Shown here one piece after another: positions 8,133 through 16,665 of a stretch of DNA of 64,000 nucleotides. Under the pieces are notes generated by a model. That model was not told the origin of the DNA, searched no databases, and worked only from the letters and a program-made list of their open reading frames with translations. Both the position numbers and the translations under genes were made by a program. The stretch's first letter is position 1. Each line of letters starts with the position of its first letter. Location: NCBI GenBank assembly GCA_045810625.1, contig JBJMVQ010000011.1, forward strand, positions 1 to 64,000, read 5' to 3'. Source of the DNA: JACQFZ01 sp045810625. GTDB taxonomy: Bacteria; Pseudomonadota; Gammaproteobacteria; Acidiferrobacterales; Sulfurifustaceae.

Positions 8133-9329
8133 TCAGCGCTTCAGCGCGATTGCTGAATGGTTTCCCGGCGGCAGCCGCGGGTGTACGGCGTCGAGCAGCG
8201 CGTCGTGCACCCACAGAAAGCTCACCGGCGTAACCGAGGCGACAGTGTATTTACGCGGCTTCAAGAACGAGATCGGGCTCGCCGACTGGGTGCTACCTGC
8301 GCTCACCAGGAGTGAGCCGCCGTCGGGGGCGGCAAGCGAGAGCGTCCCTTCGAGTAGGAACATATTCCAGGCGTCTTTCGCGCCGATGGCGAGCAACGTC
8401 ACGCCGGCCGGCGCAGTATGAACGAGGGCCTTCGCTGCGAGTAACACGAGCGGTTCGTTTTCCAAGTCACGAAACCGGAGAAAACGACGCAGCAGCGCCG
8501 GATCGACCGGCCGATGCGGCCGCTCCAACCACTTTTCCACCTGCGCGACGCGCTCCATCTGCTGCGCGAGCTCGGCCGCCGCCAAACGCTCGGGCCACGT
8601 CTCGTGACGCTCGTGTCGCCTGTCGACGTCGAAGAACGCACCTCCGCTTTCTTCGCTCGCGCTCACCGGCAACTCGGCGAGCGTAAACCCGGTGGCGCGC
8701 CGCAAGTCTTTGCGGATCAAATCGTGCCGCGTGCGGCGAACCAATTCCGCCACTTCCGGCATGTTGCGCCGCCCGCTGGGCAACACCGACATCAGATTCA
8801 GCACTTCGGCGACGCGTACCTCGTTCTGTTTCGCACCCGTGCAAACCGCCCACGGATATTGGCCAAGCCGAGTGCCTCGATCGAAGAGCAGAGGACAATA
8901 CACGACCTCGTCGGGTACAGCGTCGTCGCGATAGTCGATCAAAAGCTCGACGCCCCGATAAACGCTCTTTTCGCGGTTCTTCTTTTGAAACGCGGTAAGG
9001 TCGCGACTTGGCGGTCCGCCGACCGGATAGATATGGCGGACTACCCCGTCATCGAGCAGCAGTGTCGCACTATTCCACGGACGCGGTTCGGGCGCGGAGT
9101 ACAGCAGACCCACGAGCGCGGCGCTGCCTTGCGGATCGCGCAAGTACGACGCGAGCAGCTCGCGCAGTTGCGGGGCAAGCGCCTCGCTCAGCTGACGATC
9201 GAGAATCCATTCTCCCCTTTCGCCGAAGACGCCAAGCTGTGCGTTGTCGGTGACGACGTAGAGCCCGCGCGCACTCGGCATCGCTCCGCTTGACGGCGTT
9301 ACATTGTCTCTGGGCAACTCGACGCTCAT
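8133..9329 (-). CDS. Unknown protein with C-terminal cyclic-nucleotide-binding-like fold
   Basis: A 398-aa soluble protein I cannot assign. The N-terminal ~200 residues match no family I recognise. A charged helical stretch (about 250-300, WPERLAAAELAQQMERVAQVEKWLERP) follows. The last ~80 residues, with MFLLEGTLSLAAPDGG and FLKPRKYTVASVTPVSFLWV, resemble the beta-roll of CRP-type sensor domains, without a DNA-binding helix-turn-helix after it. The start at 9329 is preferred over a longer frame because GGAG lies 5-6 nt ahead of that ATG. A strong terminator of the upstream peroxiredoxin gene separates the two. Confidence 0.7.
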   Translation of the reverse strand: MSVELPRDNVTPSSGAMPSARGLYVVTDNAQLGVFGERGEWILDRQLSEALAPQLRELLASYLRDPQGSAALVGLLYSAPEPRPWNSATLLLDDGVVRHIYPVGGPPSRDLTAFQKKNREKSVYRGVELLIDYRDDAVPDEVVYCPLLFDRGTRLGQYPWAVCTGAKQNEVRVAEVLNLMSVLPSGRRNMPEVAELVRRTRHDLIRKDLRRATGFTLAELPVSASEESGGAFFDVDRRHERHETWPERLAAAELAQQMERVAQVEKWLERPHRPVDPALLRRFLRFRDLENEPLVLLAAKALVHTAPAGVTLLAIGAKDAWNMFLLEGTLSLAAPDGGSLLVSAGSTQSASPISFLKPRKYTVASVTPVSFLWVHDALLDAVHPRLPPGNHSAIALKR

Positions 9330-9409
9330 CCGTACTCCTTTTTCGGAGAAGCGTTTGCAAGGCCCGTACCAGCTGCGGTTGGGCGCCGCGCAAGCCAATG
9401 AGTGCGCCC

Positions 9410-9436
9410 AAAAAAACGCCCGGTAATAACCGGGCG
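9410..9436 (-). terminator. Rho-independent terminator of the peroxiredoxin gene
   Basis: CGCCCGGT-AATA-ACCGGGCG forms a perfect 8-bp stem (9417-9436), followed on the minus strand by seven T residues (9416-9410). It lies 26 nt past the peroxiredoxin stop, a textbook intrinsic terminator. Confidence 0.92.
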
Positions 9437-9462
9437 TCGACTTTCTGGCGCAACCGAGACGA

Positions 9463-10122
9463 TTACTGCGGAGGCGGCACCACCCTCAGGTATGGCTTGA
9501 GCGTCTTCCAACCGCCCGGGAACTTCTGCCGCGCCTGTTCATCAGCCACCGATGTCGGAATGATCACGTCTTGGCCCTGCTTCCAATCGGCGGGGGTCGC
9601 CACGTTGTGTTTGGCGTTCAACTGCAGCGCGTCGATCGAGCGCAAGACTTCCTGAAAGTTGCGCCCGACGCTCATCGGATAGGTCAACACGAGTTTCACG
9701 CGCTTGTCCGGGCCAATGATGAAGACGGAACGCACCGTGGCGTTGTCGGTCGCGGTACGCCCCTGCGCATTGCCGCTGGCGTTCGGATGGATCATGCCGT
9801 AGAGCTTCGACACCTTCAGGTCGGTGTCGCCGATCAGCGGATAGTTGGGCGACGCACCGGTGGCATCGCCAATGTCCTTGGCCCAGCGTTTGTGATCGTC
9901 GACGGAATCGACGCTCAGACCGACGACTTTGACCTTGCGCTTATCGAACTCCGGTTTGAGCTTGGCGACGGCGCCCAGCTCGGTCGTGCAGACGGGCGTG
10001 AAATCTTTCGGATGTGAAAACAACACCGCCCAACCGTCGCCGATCCATTCATGGAAACGTATCCGACCTTCCGTAGTGTCGGCCTCGAAGTCGGGCGCTA
10101 TATCACCAAGTTGTATTGCCAT
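9463..10122 (-). CDS. 1-Cys peroxiredoxin (Prx6/AhpC-TSA family)
   Basis: A 219-aa peroxidase. The peroxidatic Cys45 lies in FTPVCTTE (41-48), with His near residue 37 in SHPKDFTP. The C-terminal 1-cysPrx domain (about 150-215, NFQEVLRSIDALQL and VATPADWKQGQDVIIP) identifies the Prx6 group rather than typical 2-Cys AhpC. It reduces hydrogen peroxide and lipid hydroperoxides in the cytosol. The ATG at 10122 was chosen because AGGAGG lies 6 nt ahead of it. It is a monocistronic unit ended by the terminator at 9410-9436. Confidence 0.95.
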   Translation of the reverse strand: MAIQLGDIAPDFEADTTEGRIRFHEWIGDGWAVLFSHPKDFTPVCTTELGAVAKLKPEFDKRKVKVVGLSVDSVDDHKRWAKDIGDATGASPNYPLIGDTDLKVSKLYGMIHPNASGNAQGRTATDNATVRSVFIIGPDKRVKLVLTYPMSVGRNFQEVLRSIDALQLNAKHNVATPADWKQGQDVIIPTSVADEQARQKFPGGWKTLKPYLRVVPPPQ

Positions 10123-10262
10123 GAAATCCTCCTGACGTAGAGAGAAGGGCTTTGGGAAGCCACCCGAGAAATAGAACGCGGAAAACGCAAAAATTTTACC
10201 ACGATGCAATACGGGCGGCGGTCCGGCAAATCAACCCGCTATAGCCGGTGGATATAAGAATA

Positions 10263-10856
10263 TTACGAGCGGCCGCCGAATTCGGCGCGAAAATCGAACG
10301 GAAGCGGCTGCGGGCTGTTGGAAACACTCATGTTCCCGATGATGGAGACGTTCACGCCGTTCGCCGTCCCGCTCGCAATGTCACGCACCCGCTGAAGCAG
10401 GGAAAACGTATTGCTGACGACGTCGACTTCCACCACCTTCTCGCCGTACGGGGGAATCGTGACCGATTGCGGGCTGGCGCCTCGCCCCAGCTCGATCTTG
10501 TTCAGTAAGACCTGGTAAGCCATTCCGTTGATCGGCAGCTCTCGCGGATTTGGATTCTCGACGCGTAGCAACATCGTGTAGCGCTGCTCGAAGAGCTGCA
10601 CGTCGCGGATCCGCAAATCCGTGAGGTGCACGATGGGCGGCTGAACCGGCGCCGTGGACAACGACTGGCAACCCGCAAGTGCTGGAAGCAAAACAGCCGC
10701 GGCGAGCGTCGCCGTGCGGCGCAACGAATATTCGACGACGGCGCGCCACGACGTGGCGAAAACGCGCCGGCGAACGTCTGCTCGTTCAACGTAACTGCGC
10801 GTTGAAACGCCTGCAGGGATCTCGGGTACCTGCACGAGAGAGTCGAGTTTTTTCAT
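10263..10856 (-). CDS. LEA14-like (WHy domain) lipoprotein
   Basis: A late-embryogenesis-abundant type 2 (WHy) protein. The recognisable domain runs from HLTDLRIRDVQLFEQRYTMLLRVENPNPRELPINGMAYQV to the end. A lipobox ALAGC precedes it, but in this frame that Cys sits about 60 residues from the ATG chosen here. A TTG codon gives a much more normal lipoprotein signal (MRRTATLAAAVLLPALAGC), so the true start may be downstream. An ATG further upstream at 10928 is less likely. WHy proteins are linked to desiccation and stress. The role here is unknown. Confidence 0.8.
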   Translation of the reverse strand: MKKLDSLVQVPEIPAGVSTRSYVERADVRRRVFATSWRAVVEYSLRRTATLAAAVLLPALAGCQSLSTAPVQPPIVHLTDLRIRDVQLFEQRYTMLLRVENPNPRELPINGMAYQVLLNKIELGRGASPQSVTIPPYGEKVVEVDVVSNTFSLLQRVRDIASGTANGVNVSIIGNMSVSNSPQPLPFDFRAEFGGRS

Positions 10857-11057
10857 GGCCTGGGTTTTAGTCGCAACGTAGAGCACATGCTGCACGCATA
10901 CAATCGGTGAAACAACGCGCTTTCCCACGGGCCGTCTGTGGATTCGTTGTCAGGAGCCCGGCCACGTCAAAAAAGCAGACGGGTCAATCCGTGCGCGCGG
11001 AACCAGCGCTCAAAGCGCTACAACGTTTCAGAAGAGCCCGACAGCGCTTCCGCTACC

Positions 11058-11561
11058 CTACTCACCCGCCGCCGCAACAACCTGTCGAAAAAGACTCGAT
11101 TCGCGCCGGTAGAAACCTTCGGTATGAAATGAGTGCGCGAGATCGAGCAGCGCATAGTCGAAATGATGGCAAAGCTCATGCAGCAGCGTGCGCAGAAACG
11201 TGCGGAACGCGACGACGCGCCGGCGTTGCGCCGTGCGCATCCACAGCACGATTATCGGCGGCCCGTTGTCCGGTCGCGGGTGGTAAAAGCCGTGCAGCTC
11301 GCCGCGATCGTCATGCGGCCGCACGGCGAGCACCACGACGCTCACGCCCGGTACACGCAAGCGGTGCGTCAATGCGTCGGCGACCTGCTGGCACAGCGCC
11401 TGCACGCGCGGCTGATTATCCTGTGCCAGCGCGTCAGCCAACGCTCCCGTCAGCAACTGGACCGGAGCCGGATCGGGCACGCGGATCGCGGCGATCTCAT
11501 CACTGCGGCGATATACCGCTTTCTGCTGCTGCGTCAGTCGCCGATAGTACGCGTAGACCAT
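11058..11561 (-). CDS. Putative zinc metalloprotein with HExxH motif
   Basis: A 167-aa soluble protein. HELCH (128-132) followed by FDYALLDLAHSFHTEGFY, with Glu148 as a possible third ligand, has the pattern of a gluzincin-type metallopeptidase. A strand just before the motif (PPIIVLWMRTA) fits that fold. The start at 11561 lies inside the 3' end of the PAP2 gene (28-nt overlap), so the two are probably translated from one message. The longer frame upstream reads as a shadow of PAP2. No specific family name is certain and no secretion signal is seen. Confidence 0.7.
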   Translation of the reverse strand: MVYAYYRRLTQQQKAVYRRSDEIAAIRVPDPAPVQLLTGALADALAQDNQPRVQALCQQVADALTHRLRVPGVSVVVLAVRPHDDRGELHGFYHPRPDNGPPIIVLWMRTAQRRRVVAFRTFLRTLLHELCHHFDYALLDLAHSFHTEGFYRRESSLFRQVVAAAGE

Positions 11562-12160
11562 AATGTCGGAAGGTTCCGGAACCCCCACTGCGACGGCACG
11601 ACGACGACCGCCGCCAACAGGTAGCCGGCGAGAACGTCGGCGGGGAAGTGCGCGCCGAGGTTCACGCGAGAGACCCCGACCCATAGCATGAACATCGCCA
11701 ACATAACACGCGCTGCGGCGTTCGACACGGGCCAGAAACAAAGCGCCAACGTCGCCGCGAACAGCGCATGGCCGCTCGGCAGGCTATGCCGATAGCGCGC
11801 CTCGCCGACGACATGCAGGGCATCGGGGGCGAGCACCTGCGGCGGACGAGGAAAATCGAGCGCGTCCTTGAGCCAGGAGACGGCGAGCCCGTCGAGCACG
11901 TAGGCGACAGCGAAGACGGTGAGCGCGGCGAACCACGCCTGCATTACCGTGTGCGCCTCGTCCCCACGCGCCCGATAGGCGCGCTCGTAGCGCCACCAGG
12001 CAATACCGAGCGCCGCGACGAGATACAGCGGAAAGAGCGCGTGATCGCCAAGGTCGGTGCCGAATTGCATAAAGGCGTCGACGAAACCGCCGCGCACGTC
12101 GTTCAGCATGTGGAACAGCCGTACGTTCCATCCACCCCAGTCGTAGAAAATTGCCTTCAC
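11534..12160 (-). CDS. PAP2-family membrane phosphatase
   Basis: A 208-aa polytopic membrane protein with all three PAP2 motifs: K98 with RPP (105-107), SLPSGH (126-131) and SR-x5-H-x3-D (S164, R165, H171, D175). Such enzymes hydrolyse lipid phosphates such as undecaprenyl pyrophosphate or phosphatidylglycerophosphate on the periplasmic side. The start is GTG, one base after the stop of the DUF4337 gene, so the trio 12731 to 11058 looks like one operon. The actual substrate cannot be read from sequence. Confidence 0.92.
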   Translation of the reverse strand: MKAIFYDWGGWNVRLFHMLNDVRGGFVDAFMQFGTDLGDHALFPLYLVAALGIAWWRYERAYRARGDEAHTVMQAWFAALTVFAVAYVLDGLAVSWLKDALDFPRPPQVLAPDALHVVGEARYRHSLPSGHALFAATLALCFWPVSNAAARVMLAMFMLWVGVSRVNLGAHFPADVLAGYLLAAVVVVPSQWGFRNLPTLWSTRTIGD

Positions 12161-12161
12161 G

Positions 12162-12731
12162 TCAGAAACCGAATGCGGACAGTGTTGCCAACAGCAGGCC
12201 GAGCGCAGCCGCGACGCCGGCGACGCCGAACAGCCACTTCTTGCGCGTCAGTACCGTAATCGAGGCGAGCGAAATGGCGATCTGAAAGAGCGTGAGCGAC
12301 TGTTCTGCGCGATGGAGCGGATGCAACAAACGCTCGCTCTGCGCGTTCGCGTGTGCGGATTGTGCCTCGAGCGCTTCGGCGGCGCGCTTGATCTCCTGTT
12401 TCTCTCTCTCATAACGCTCGGCGTCCTTGCGATAGCGCTCCGATGCGGTTCCGCGACTCAAGTCGGCGGCGAGCTGCGCAAGATTCCCCTTCGTGCTTTT
12501 CGCCTGATAGTAATTCCACTGATCCGATGCTTCGGTTTTCTTGAGCACCGCCTCGTTCTTGTACAACATCGCTTCGTTCAACGTCGTCGCGACGTGGTAG
12601 CCGACGACGGCGCCGATCGTTGCGAGTACGGCCGTAAAAATAGCGACGTACTGCGCGAGCCCGGGACCGTGGTTGGCGCGATGTTCGACTTCATGATCGT
12701 GCGGTGCGTGAACGTGAACGCCGTGCGACAT
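12162..12731 (-). CDS. DUF4337-family membrane protein
   Basis: A 189-aa protein with a His-rich N-terminus (HGVHVHAPHDHEVEH), one membrane helix at about 25-47, a long charged coiled-coil-like region (about 50-140) and two more hydrophobic segments at the C-terminus. This matches the DUF4337 layout. Function is unknown. The ribosome site GGGGGAGAGGC directly precedes the ATG. It heads an operon with PAP2 and the HExxH protein. Confidence 0.85.
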   Translation of the reverse strand: MSHGVHVHAPHDHEVEHRANHGPGLAQYVAIFTAVLATIGAVVGYHVATTLNEAMLYKNEAVLKKTEASDQWNYYQAKSTKGNLAQLAADLSRGTASERYRKDAERYEREKQEIKRAAEALEAQSAHANAQSERLLHPLHRAEQSLTLFQIAISLASITVLTRKKWLFGVAGVAAALGLLLATLSAFGF

Positions 12732-12836
12732 GCCTCTCCCCCAATGAATAGTTTCGATTCGTTGTTTCGATTGCGCGTGCTTCGCGCGCGCGAATTATAC
12801 CCGCGGCGCGGCCGCAGTTACGTCGAAAGACGGGCC

Positions 12837-12864
12837 GTTGATATTGCTGGCCTGCGCCCGCATA
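12837..12864 (+). promoter_or_regulatory. Possible heat-shock (sigma-32-like) promoter for hsp20-lon
   Basis: GTTGATA (12837-12843) and CCCGCATA (12857-12864) are separated by 13 nt and resemble the sigma-32 consensus CTTGAAA / CCCCATNT. A start near 12872 would leave a ~20-nt leader. This is sequence resemblance only, supported by the genes being hsp20 and lon. Confidence 0.35.
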
Positions 12865-12892
12865 ACGTAGGCTATGTTTCTACCTCTCGTAC

Positions 12893-13297
12893 GTGAGTCC
12901 TATGCGCCACCGTCGCTTCATGTGGGCCGAAGCGCTCGAGTTGCTCGATCGGGCGGAACGGCTGCAACGTCAGTTTTTTCAAACGACCGAATCGAAGGCC
13001 GGCCCGGTATGGGAGCCCCCTGTCGATCTTTTCGAGACGGAGGCTGGGCTTACATTCCTGATCGCCCTCCCGGGCGTTCCGCCGGATCAGATCGAAGTGC
13101 AAGTCGAGCGCGGCCAGCTGTGGATCGTTGGATACCGCCCTTGGCCGGAAGCGGTGCGTCGCGGCACGATCTGGCGTCTCGAGATACCGCACGGCCGGTT
13201 CGAACGCCGTCTCGAGCTTCCGCCCGGTCTGTACGAGCTCGCGAACCAGGAAGTCGCGCACGGATGCCTGGCGGTACACCTGCGCCGTTTGGGATGA
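12893..13297 (+). CDS. Hsp20/alpha-crystallin small heat-shock protein
   Basis: A 134-aa small heat-shock protein from GTG at 12893 (131 aa if the ATG at 12902 is used). The alpha-crystallin domain spans about 40-130, with PPVDLFETEAGLTFLIALPGV, IEVQVERGQLWIVGYR and GRFERRLELPPGLY. It ends LAVHLRRLG, without an obvious C-terminal I-x-I tail. It would bind unfolding proteins without ATP. The lon gene begins 4 nt after its stop, so holdase and protease are produced together. Confidence 0.9.
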   Translation: MSPMRHRRFMWAEALELLDRAERLQRQFFQTTESKAGPVWEPPVDLFETEAGLTFLIALPGVPPDQIEVQVERGQLWIVGYRPWPEAVRRGTIWRLEIPHGRFERRLELPPGLYELANQEVAHGCLAVHLRRLG

Positions 13298-13301
13298 CGC
13301 T

Positions 13302-15752
13302 ATGACCTCAGCTGAAAGTCCAAAACCGACGATGGCGGCCGACAAGTCGCCGATTTCGCCGATTACGTTGCCCGAGGACGCACTGATCATTCTGCCCGTG
13401 CGCAACACGGTGCTGTTCCCCGGAATGGTGCTGCCGCTCACGATCGGCCGGCAGCGTTCTATTGCGGCCGCGCAGGAAGCGATGCGCAGCGAACGCCCGA
13501 TCGGCGTGTTGCAGCAGCGCGACCCGAGTGTCGACGTGCCGGGACCGAACGATCTGTATTCGCTCGGAACCGTCGCCACGATCCTACGCTACGTCACCTC
13601 GCCCGAAGGAGCGCACCATGTCATCTCTCAGGGTCAAAAGCGCTTCCAGGTGGTGGAGTATCTCGATGGCTATCCGTTCCTCGTCGCCCGCGTGCAGCCG
13701 ATCGAAACGGTCGAACCGACCGGCAAAGAGATCGAGGCCCGCGTCCTGCACTTGAAACGCCGTGCCGCGGAAGCGCTCGAGCTTCTGCCGCAAGTGCCGA
13801 CGGAGCTCAGCGCGGCGATCGAAGCGGTCGCCTCGGGTTCAGCGCTCGCCGACCTCATCGCGAGTTTCATGGACATCAGCCCCGCCGAGAAGCAGGAAGT
13901 CCTCGAGACCTTGGACGTACAGGAGCGGCTGGAGAAAGTCGCGCAGCTCCTCACGCATCGCATCGCCGTGCTGAAACTGACGCACGAGATCAGCGAGCAA
14001 ACGAAGGAAAGCATGGACCAGCGTCAGCGCGAGTTCCTGCTGCGCGAGCAGTTGAAGACGATTCAGAAGGAGCTCGGCGAAACCGACGGCAAAGGCGCCG
14101 AGATCGAAGAGCTGACGAAGGCGATCGCCGACGCCAAGATGCCGAAGGAGGTCGAGGAGCAGGCGAGCCGGGAGCTGAAACGCCTCGAGCGCATGCCCGA
14201 AGGCGCCGGCGAGCACTCGATGATCCGCACCTACCTCGACTGGTTGATCGCGCTGCCGTGGTCGAGCATGAGCGAAGAGTCGATCGATATTCCGCTGGCG
14301 CGGAAGATTCTCGACGAAGACCACTACGGTCTCGAGAAGGTGAAGCGCCGCATCCTTGAGTACCTCGCGGTGCGCAAGCTCAACCCTTCCGGCAAGAGCC
14401 CGATCCTGTGCTTCGTCGGTCCTCCGGGCGTCGGCAAGACGTCGCTCGGGCAATCGATCGCGCGCGCGACCGGACGTAAATTCGTCCGCGTCTCGCTCGG
14501 CGGCGTGCACGACGAAGCCGAGATTCGCGGCCACCGCCGCACGTATATCGGCGCGCTTCCCGGAAACGTTGTTCAAGGCATCCGGAAAGCCGGCACGCGC
14601 AATCCGGTGTTCATGCTCGACGAGATGGACAAGCTCGGTGCCGGTTTCCACGGCGATCCCTCCGCGGCATTGCTCGAAGTGCTCGATCCGGAACAGAACT
14701 CCACCTTTCGCGACAACTACCTCGCAGTCCCGTTCGATCTGTCGCGCGTCATGTTCATCGGCACCGCGAACATGCTCGACACCATCCCGGGTCCGCTGCG
14801 CGATCGCATGGAAGTGATCGACATCCCGGGCTACACCGAAGAAGAGAAGCTGCAGATTGCGCGCCGCTATCTGGTGCGCCGGCAGCTCGAAGCGAACGGG
14901 CTCACGCGGGAGCAATGCGAAATCACGGACGAAGCGTTGCGAGGCATCATTGGCGATTACACGCGCGAAGCCGGTGTACGCAACCTCGAACGTGAAATCG
15001 GCCGGGCGTTCCGTCACGCCGCGATGCGTATCGCCGAAGGCACGGCACAGACGGTGCGCGTCGATGCCGGCGACCTGCATGCCATCCTGGGCGCGCGCCG
15101 CTTTGAAAGCGAAGTCGCGGCGCGCACGAGTCTCCCGGGAGTGGCGACCGGGCTGGCGTGGACGCCGGTCGGCGGCGACATCCTTTTCATCGAGGCGTCG
15201 CGAGCGCCCGGAAAGGGCAACTTGATACTCACCGGTCAGCTCGGCGACGTAATGAAGGAAAGTGCGCAGGCTGCACTATCGCTGGTAAAGAGCCGCGCGC
15301 GCGGGCTCGGAATCGAGACCGAGACGTTCGAGAAAAGCGACATTCATGTCCACGTGCCGGCCGGGGCGATCCCCAAAGACGGCCCGAGCGCCGGCGTCGC
15401 GATGTTCGTCGCGCTCGTGTCGTTGCTGCAAGGCCGCACGGTCCACGAGGACGTTGCGATGACGGGCGAGATCAGCCTGCGAGGGCTGGTGCTGCCGGTC
15501 GGCGGGATCAAGGAGAAAGTGCTGGCAGCGGTGCGTGCCGGCATTAAAACCGTGCTGCTGCCGGCGCGTAACCGCAAGGATCTGGAGGATATTCCGGCCG
15601 CGGCCCGCGATCGTGTCAAATTCGTGTGGATCGAGAATGTGGATGAAGCCGTGATGCATGCGATCGGCGGAGATAGCGTCGCCGGGCAGCCGCGCGTCCA
15701 CGCGCCGCATGGCATCCACGGGGAAGCACGTGCCGCGCCACCGCACGACTAA
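13302..15752 (+). CDS. lon: ATP-dependent protease Lon
   Basis: An 816-aa Lon protease. The N-terminal substrate-binding domain is at about 25-215, followed by a coiled linker. The AAA+ domain has Walker A GPPGVGKT (373-380) and Walker B VFMLDEMDK (436-444). The C-terminal protease domain has Ser696 in KDGPSAG and Lys737 in GGIKEK, the Ser-Lys dyad. It degrades misfolded and regulatory proteins in the cytosol. The ATG at 13302 lies 4 nt after the hsp20 stop; an in-frame ATG ten codons later is an alternative. The C-terminal tail (RVHAPHGIHGEARAAPPHD) is a short extension. Confidence 0.97.
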   Translation: MTSAESPKPTMAADKSPISPITLPEDALIILPVRNTVLFPGMVLPLTIGRQRSIAAAQEAMRSERPIGVLQQRDPSVDVPGPNDLYSLGTVATILRYVTSPEGAHHVISQGQKRFQVVEYLDGYPFLVARVQPIETVEPTGKEIEARVLHLKRRAAEALELLPQVPTELSAAIEAVASGSALADLIASFMDISPAEKQEVLETLDVQERLEKVAQLLTHRIAVLKLTHEISEQTKESMDQRQREFLLREQLKTIQKELGETDGKGAEIEELTKAIADAKMPKEVEEQASRELKRLERMPEGAGEHSMIRTYLDWLIALPWSSMSEESIDIPLARKILDEDHYGLEKVKRRILEYLAVRKLNPSGKSPILCFVGPPGVGKTSLGQSIARATGRKFVRVSLGGVHDEAEIRGHRRTYIGALPGNVVQGIRKAGTRNPVFMLDEMDKLGAGFHGDPSAALLEVLDPEQNSTFRDNYLAVPFDLSRVMFIGTANMLDTIPGPLRDRMEVIDIPGYTEEEKLQIARRYLVRRQLEANGLTREQCEITDEALRGIIGDYTREAGVRNLEREIGRAFRHAAMRIAEGTAQTVRVDAGDLHAILGARRFESEVAARTSLPGVATGLAWTPVGGDILFIEASRAPGKGNLILTGQLGDVMKESAQAALSLVKSRARGLGIETETFEKSDIHVHVPAGAIPKDGPSAGVAMFVALVSLLQGRTVHEDVAMTGEISLRGLVLPVGGIKEKVLAAVRAGIKTVLLPARNRKDLEDIPAAARDRVKFVWIENVDEAVMHAIGGDSVAGQPRVHAPHGIHGEARAAPPHD

Positions 15753-15777
15753 TTCCAGCGCCGGGGCAACGCACGGC

Positions 15778-16224
15778 TTAGTGCCACTGCAGGCCGCAAA
15801 GCAGCATGTTGGCGCCGCGGTCGTCCCCAATCGTCGAGTAGTGGCTTATCTGGCAGGAAAAGTGGTTGAAGAAGGGTCCGACTCGGACCTCGATGTAAGC
15901 GTCCGCGTGCCGGATTAGGTTATCCGTGACGGTACCGACATATGCGATTCCGAGCACGACACTCACCGGACTACCGTTGTCGAAGCGATATCCGATGCCG
16001 AGCGCTTGGTCGTGCTCGCCATCCTTCCATCCGGAATAATGAGCCTCGATGTTGTGGTAGACCGGCGCCGCAATCTGATACGCGTACCCGTGGGAATGGA
16101 TAATCGCCGACCCCGCGCCGACATAAAAATCCGAAGCCCCAGCCGGCAGACACGGCGACAAGAAAAAAGCCGCCGACCCCATCGACACCAAAACGAGCTT
16201 TCCTAGCTCTACGCGACGATCCAT
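15778..16224 (-). CDS. PagL-like outer-membrane beta-barrel (acyloxyacyl hydrolase family)
   Basis: A 148-aa exported protein. The signal peptide ends near PAGA (residue 30) and is followed by short amphipathic strands typical of a small barrel. Near the C-terminus, SHYSTIGDDRGANMLLCGLQW resembles PagL lipid A 3-O-deacylase around its catalytic His-x-Ser; here these would be His128 and Ser130. The position I align with the triad Glu is Ala138, so activity is uncertain. ATG 16224 was chosen because the signal peptide starts there. It converges with lon. The family assignment is moderate. Confidence 0.7.
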   Translation of the reverse strand: MDRRVELGKLVLVSMGSAAFFLSPCLPAGASDFYVGAGSAIIHSHGYAYQIAAPVYHNIEAHYSGWKDGEHDQALGIGYRFDNGSPVSVVLGIAYVGTVTDNLIRHADAYIEVRVGPFFNHFSCQISHYSTIGDDRGANMLLCGLQWH

Positions 16225-16665
16225 CGTCCAAAAACCCCTAGAAATCGCGCCCCAGCCCGGGCATCGCATATGCCGGCCACAGCACCGTCGGCGTGCGTAC
16301 CTGGGAGCCCGCAGAGCGAGTGCGGGTGTAATTTATGTTAACGGCGCGATTACCAGCTAAAAAGCCCCGGTAAGGCTCATCTTGGACGAGTAGACGTTCG
16401 CGCGGGTGCGCCGGGCGCAGCACCATATAATATGCCGGCGAGTTGAACAGCTGCGTTCGGTAACGCCCGCAGACCCAAAGACGTCCAATGCGCGCCTGTC
16501 GGAAAGTCGAGTGGGTGAAGGGGTCGTGCACGCGGCTAGCGAAACCTCGACGGCCCAACCGGCCAATTGCGAGGCAGCGCCGAGGCACAGCAAAACATCC
16601 CGTCGTGCTTCATTCCGAGCCAAATGCTAGTTTTTCTCCAACCTCTTCCGTAGAAGGAAAAACCC
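16225..16665. other. 441-bp gap between DNA ligase and the PagL-like gene
   Basis: I see no supported gene here. Open frames in this stretch have unlikely composition and no domain. It contains an AT-rich ATATAATAT (around 16425-16433) in otherwise GC-rich DNA, and GTGTAATTTATGTTAAC (about 16326-16342) that could belong to the promoter of the PagL-like gene. No hairpin with a T-tract was found. Confidence 0.5.

Noticed and set aside
13839..15080. A 413-codon minus-strand open frame inside lon
   Set aside because: Lon is intact with every motif, and this frame is composition-driven antisense.
16238..16588. A 116-codon minus-strand frame in the gap after the ligase gene
   Set aside because: It has no domain, no ribosome site and unusual composition, so it is not supported as a gene.
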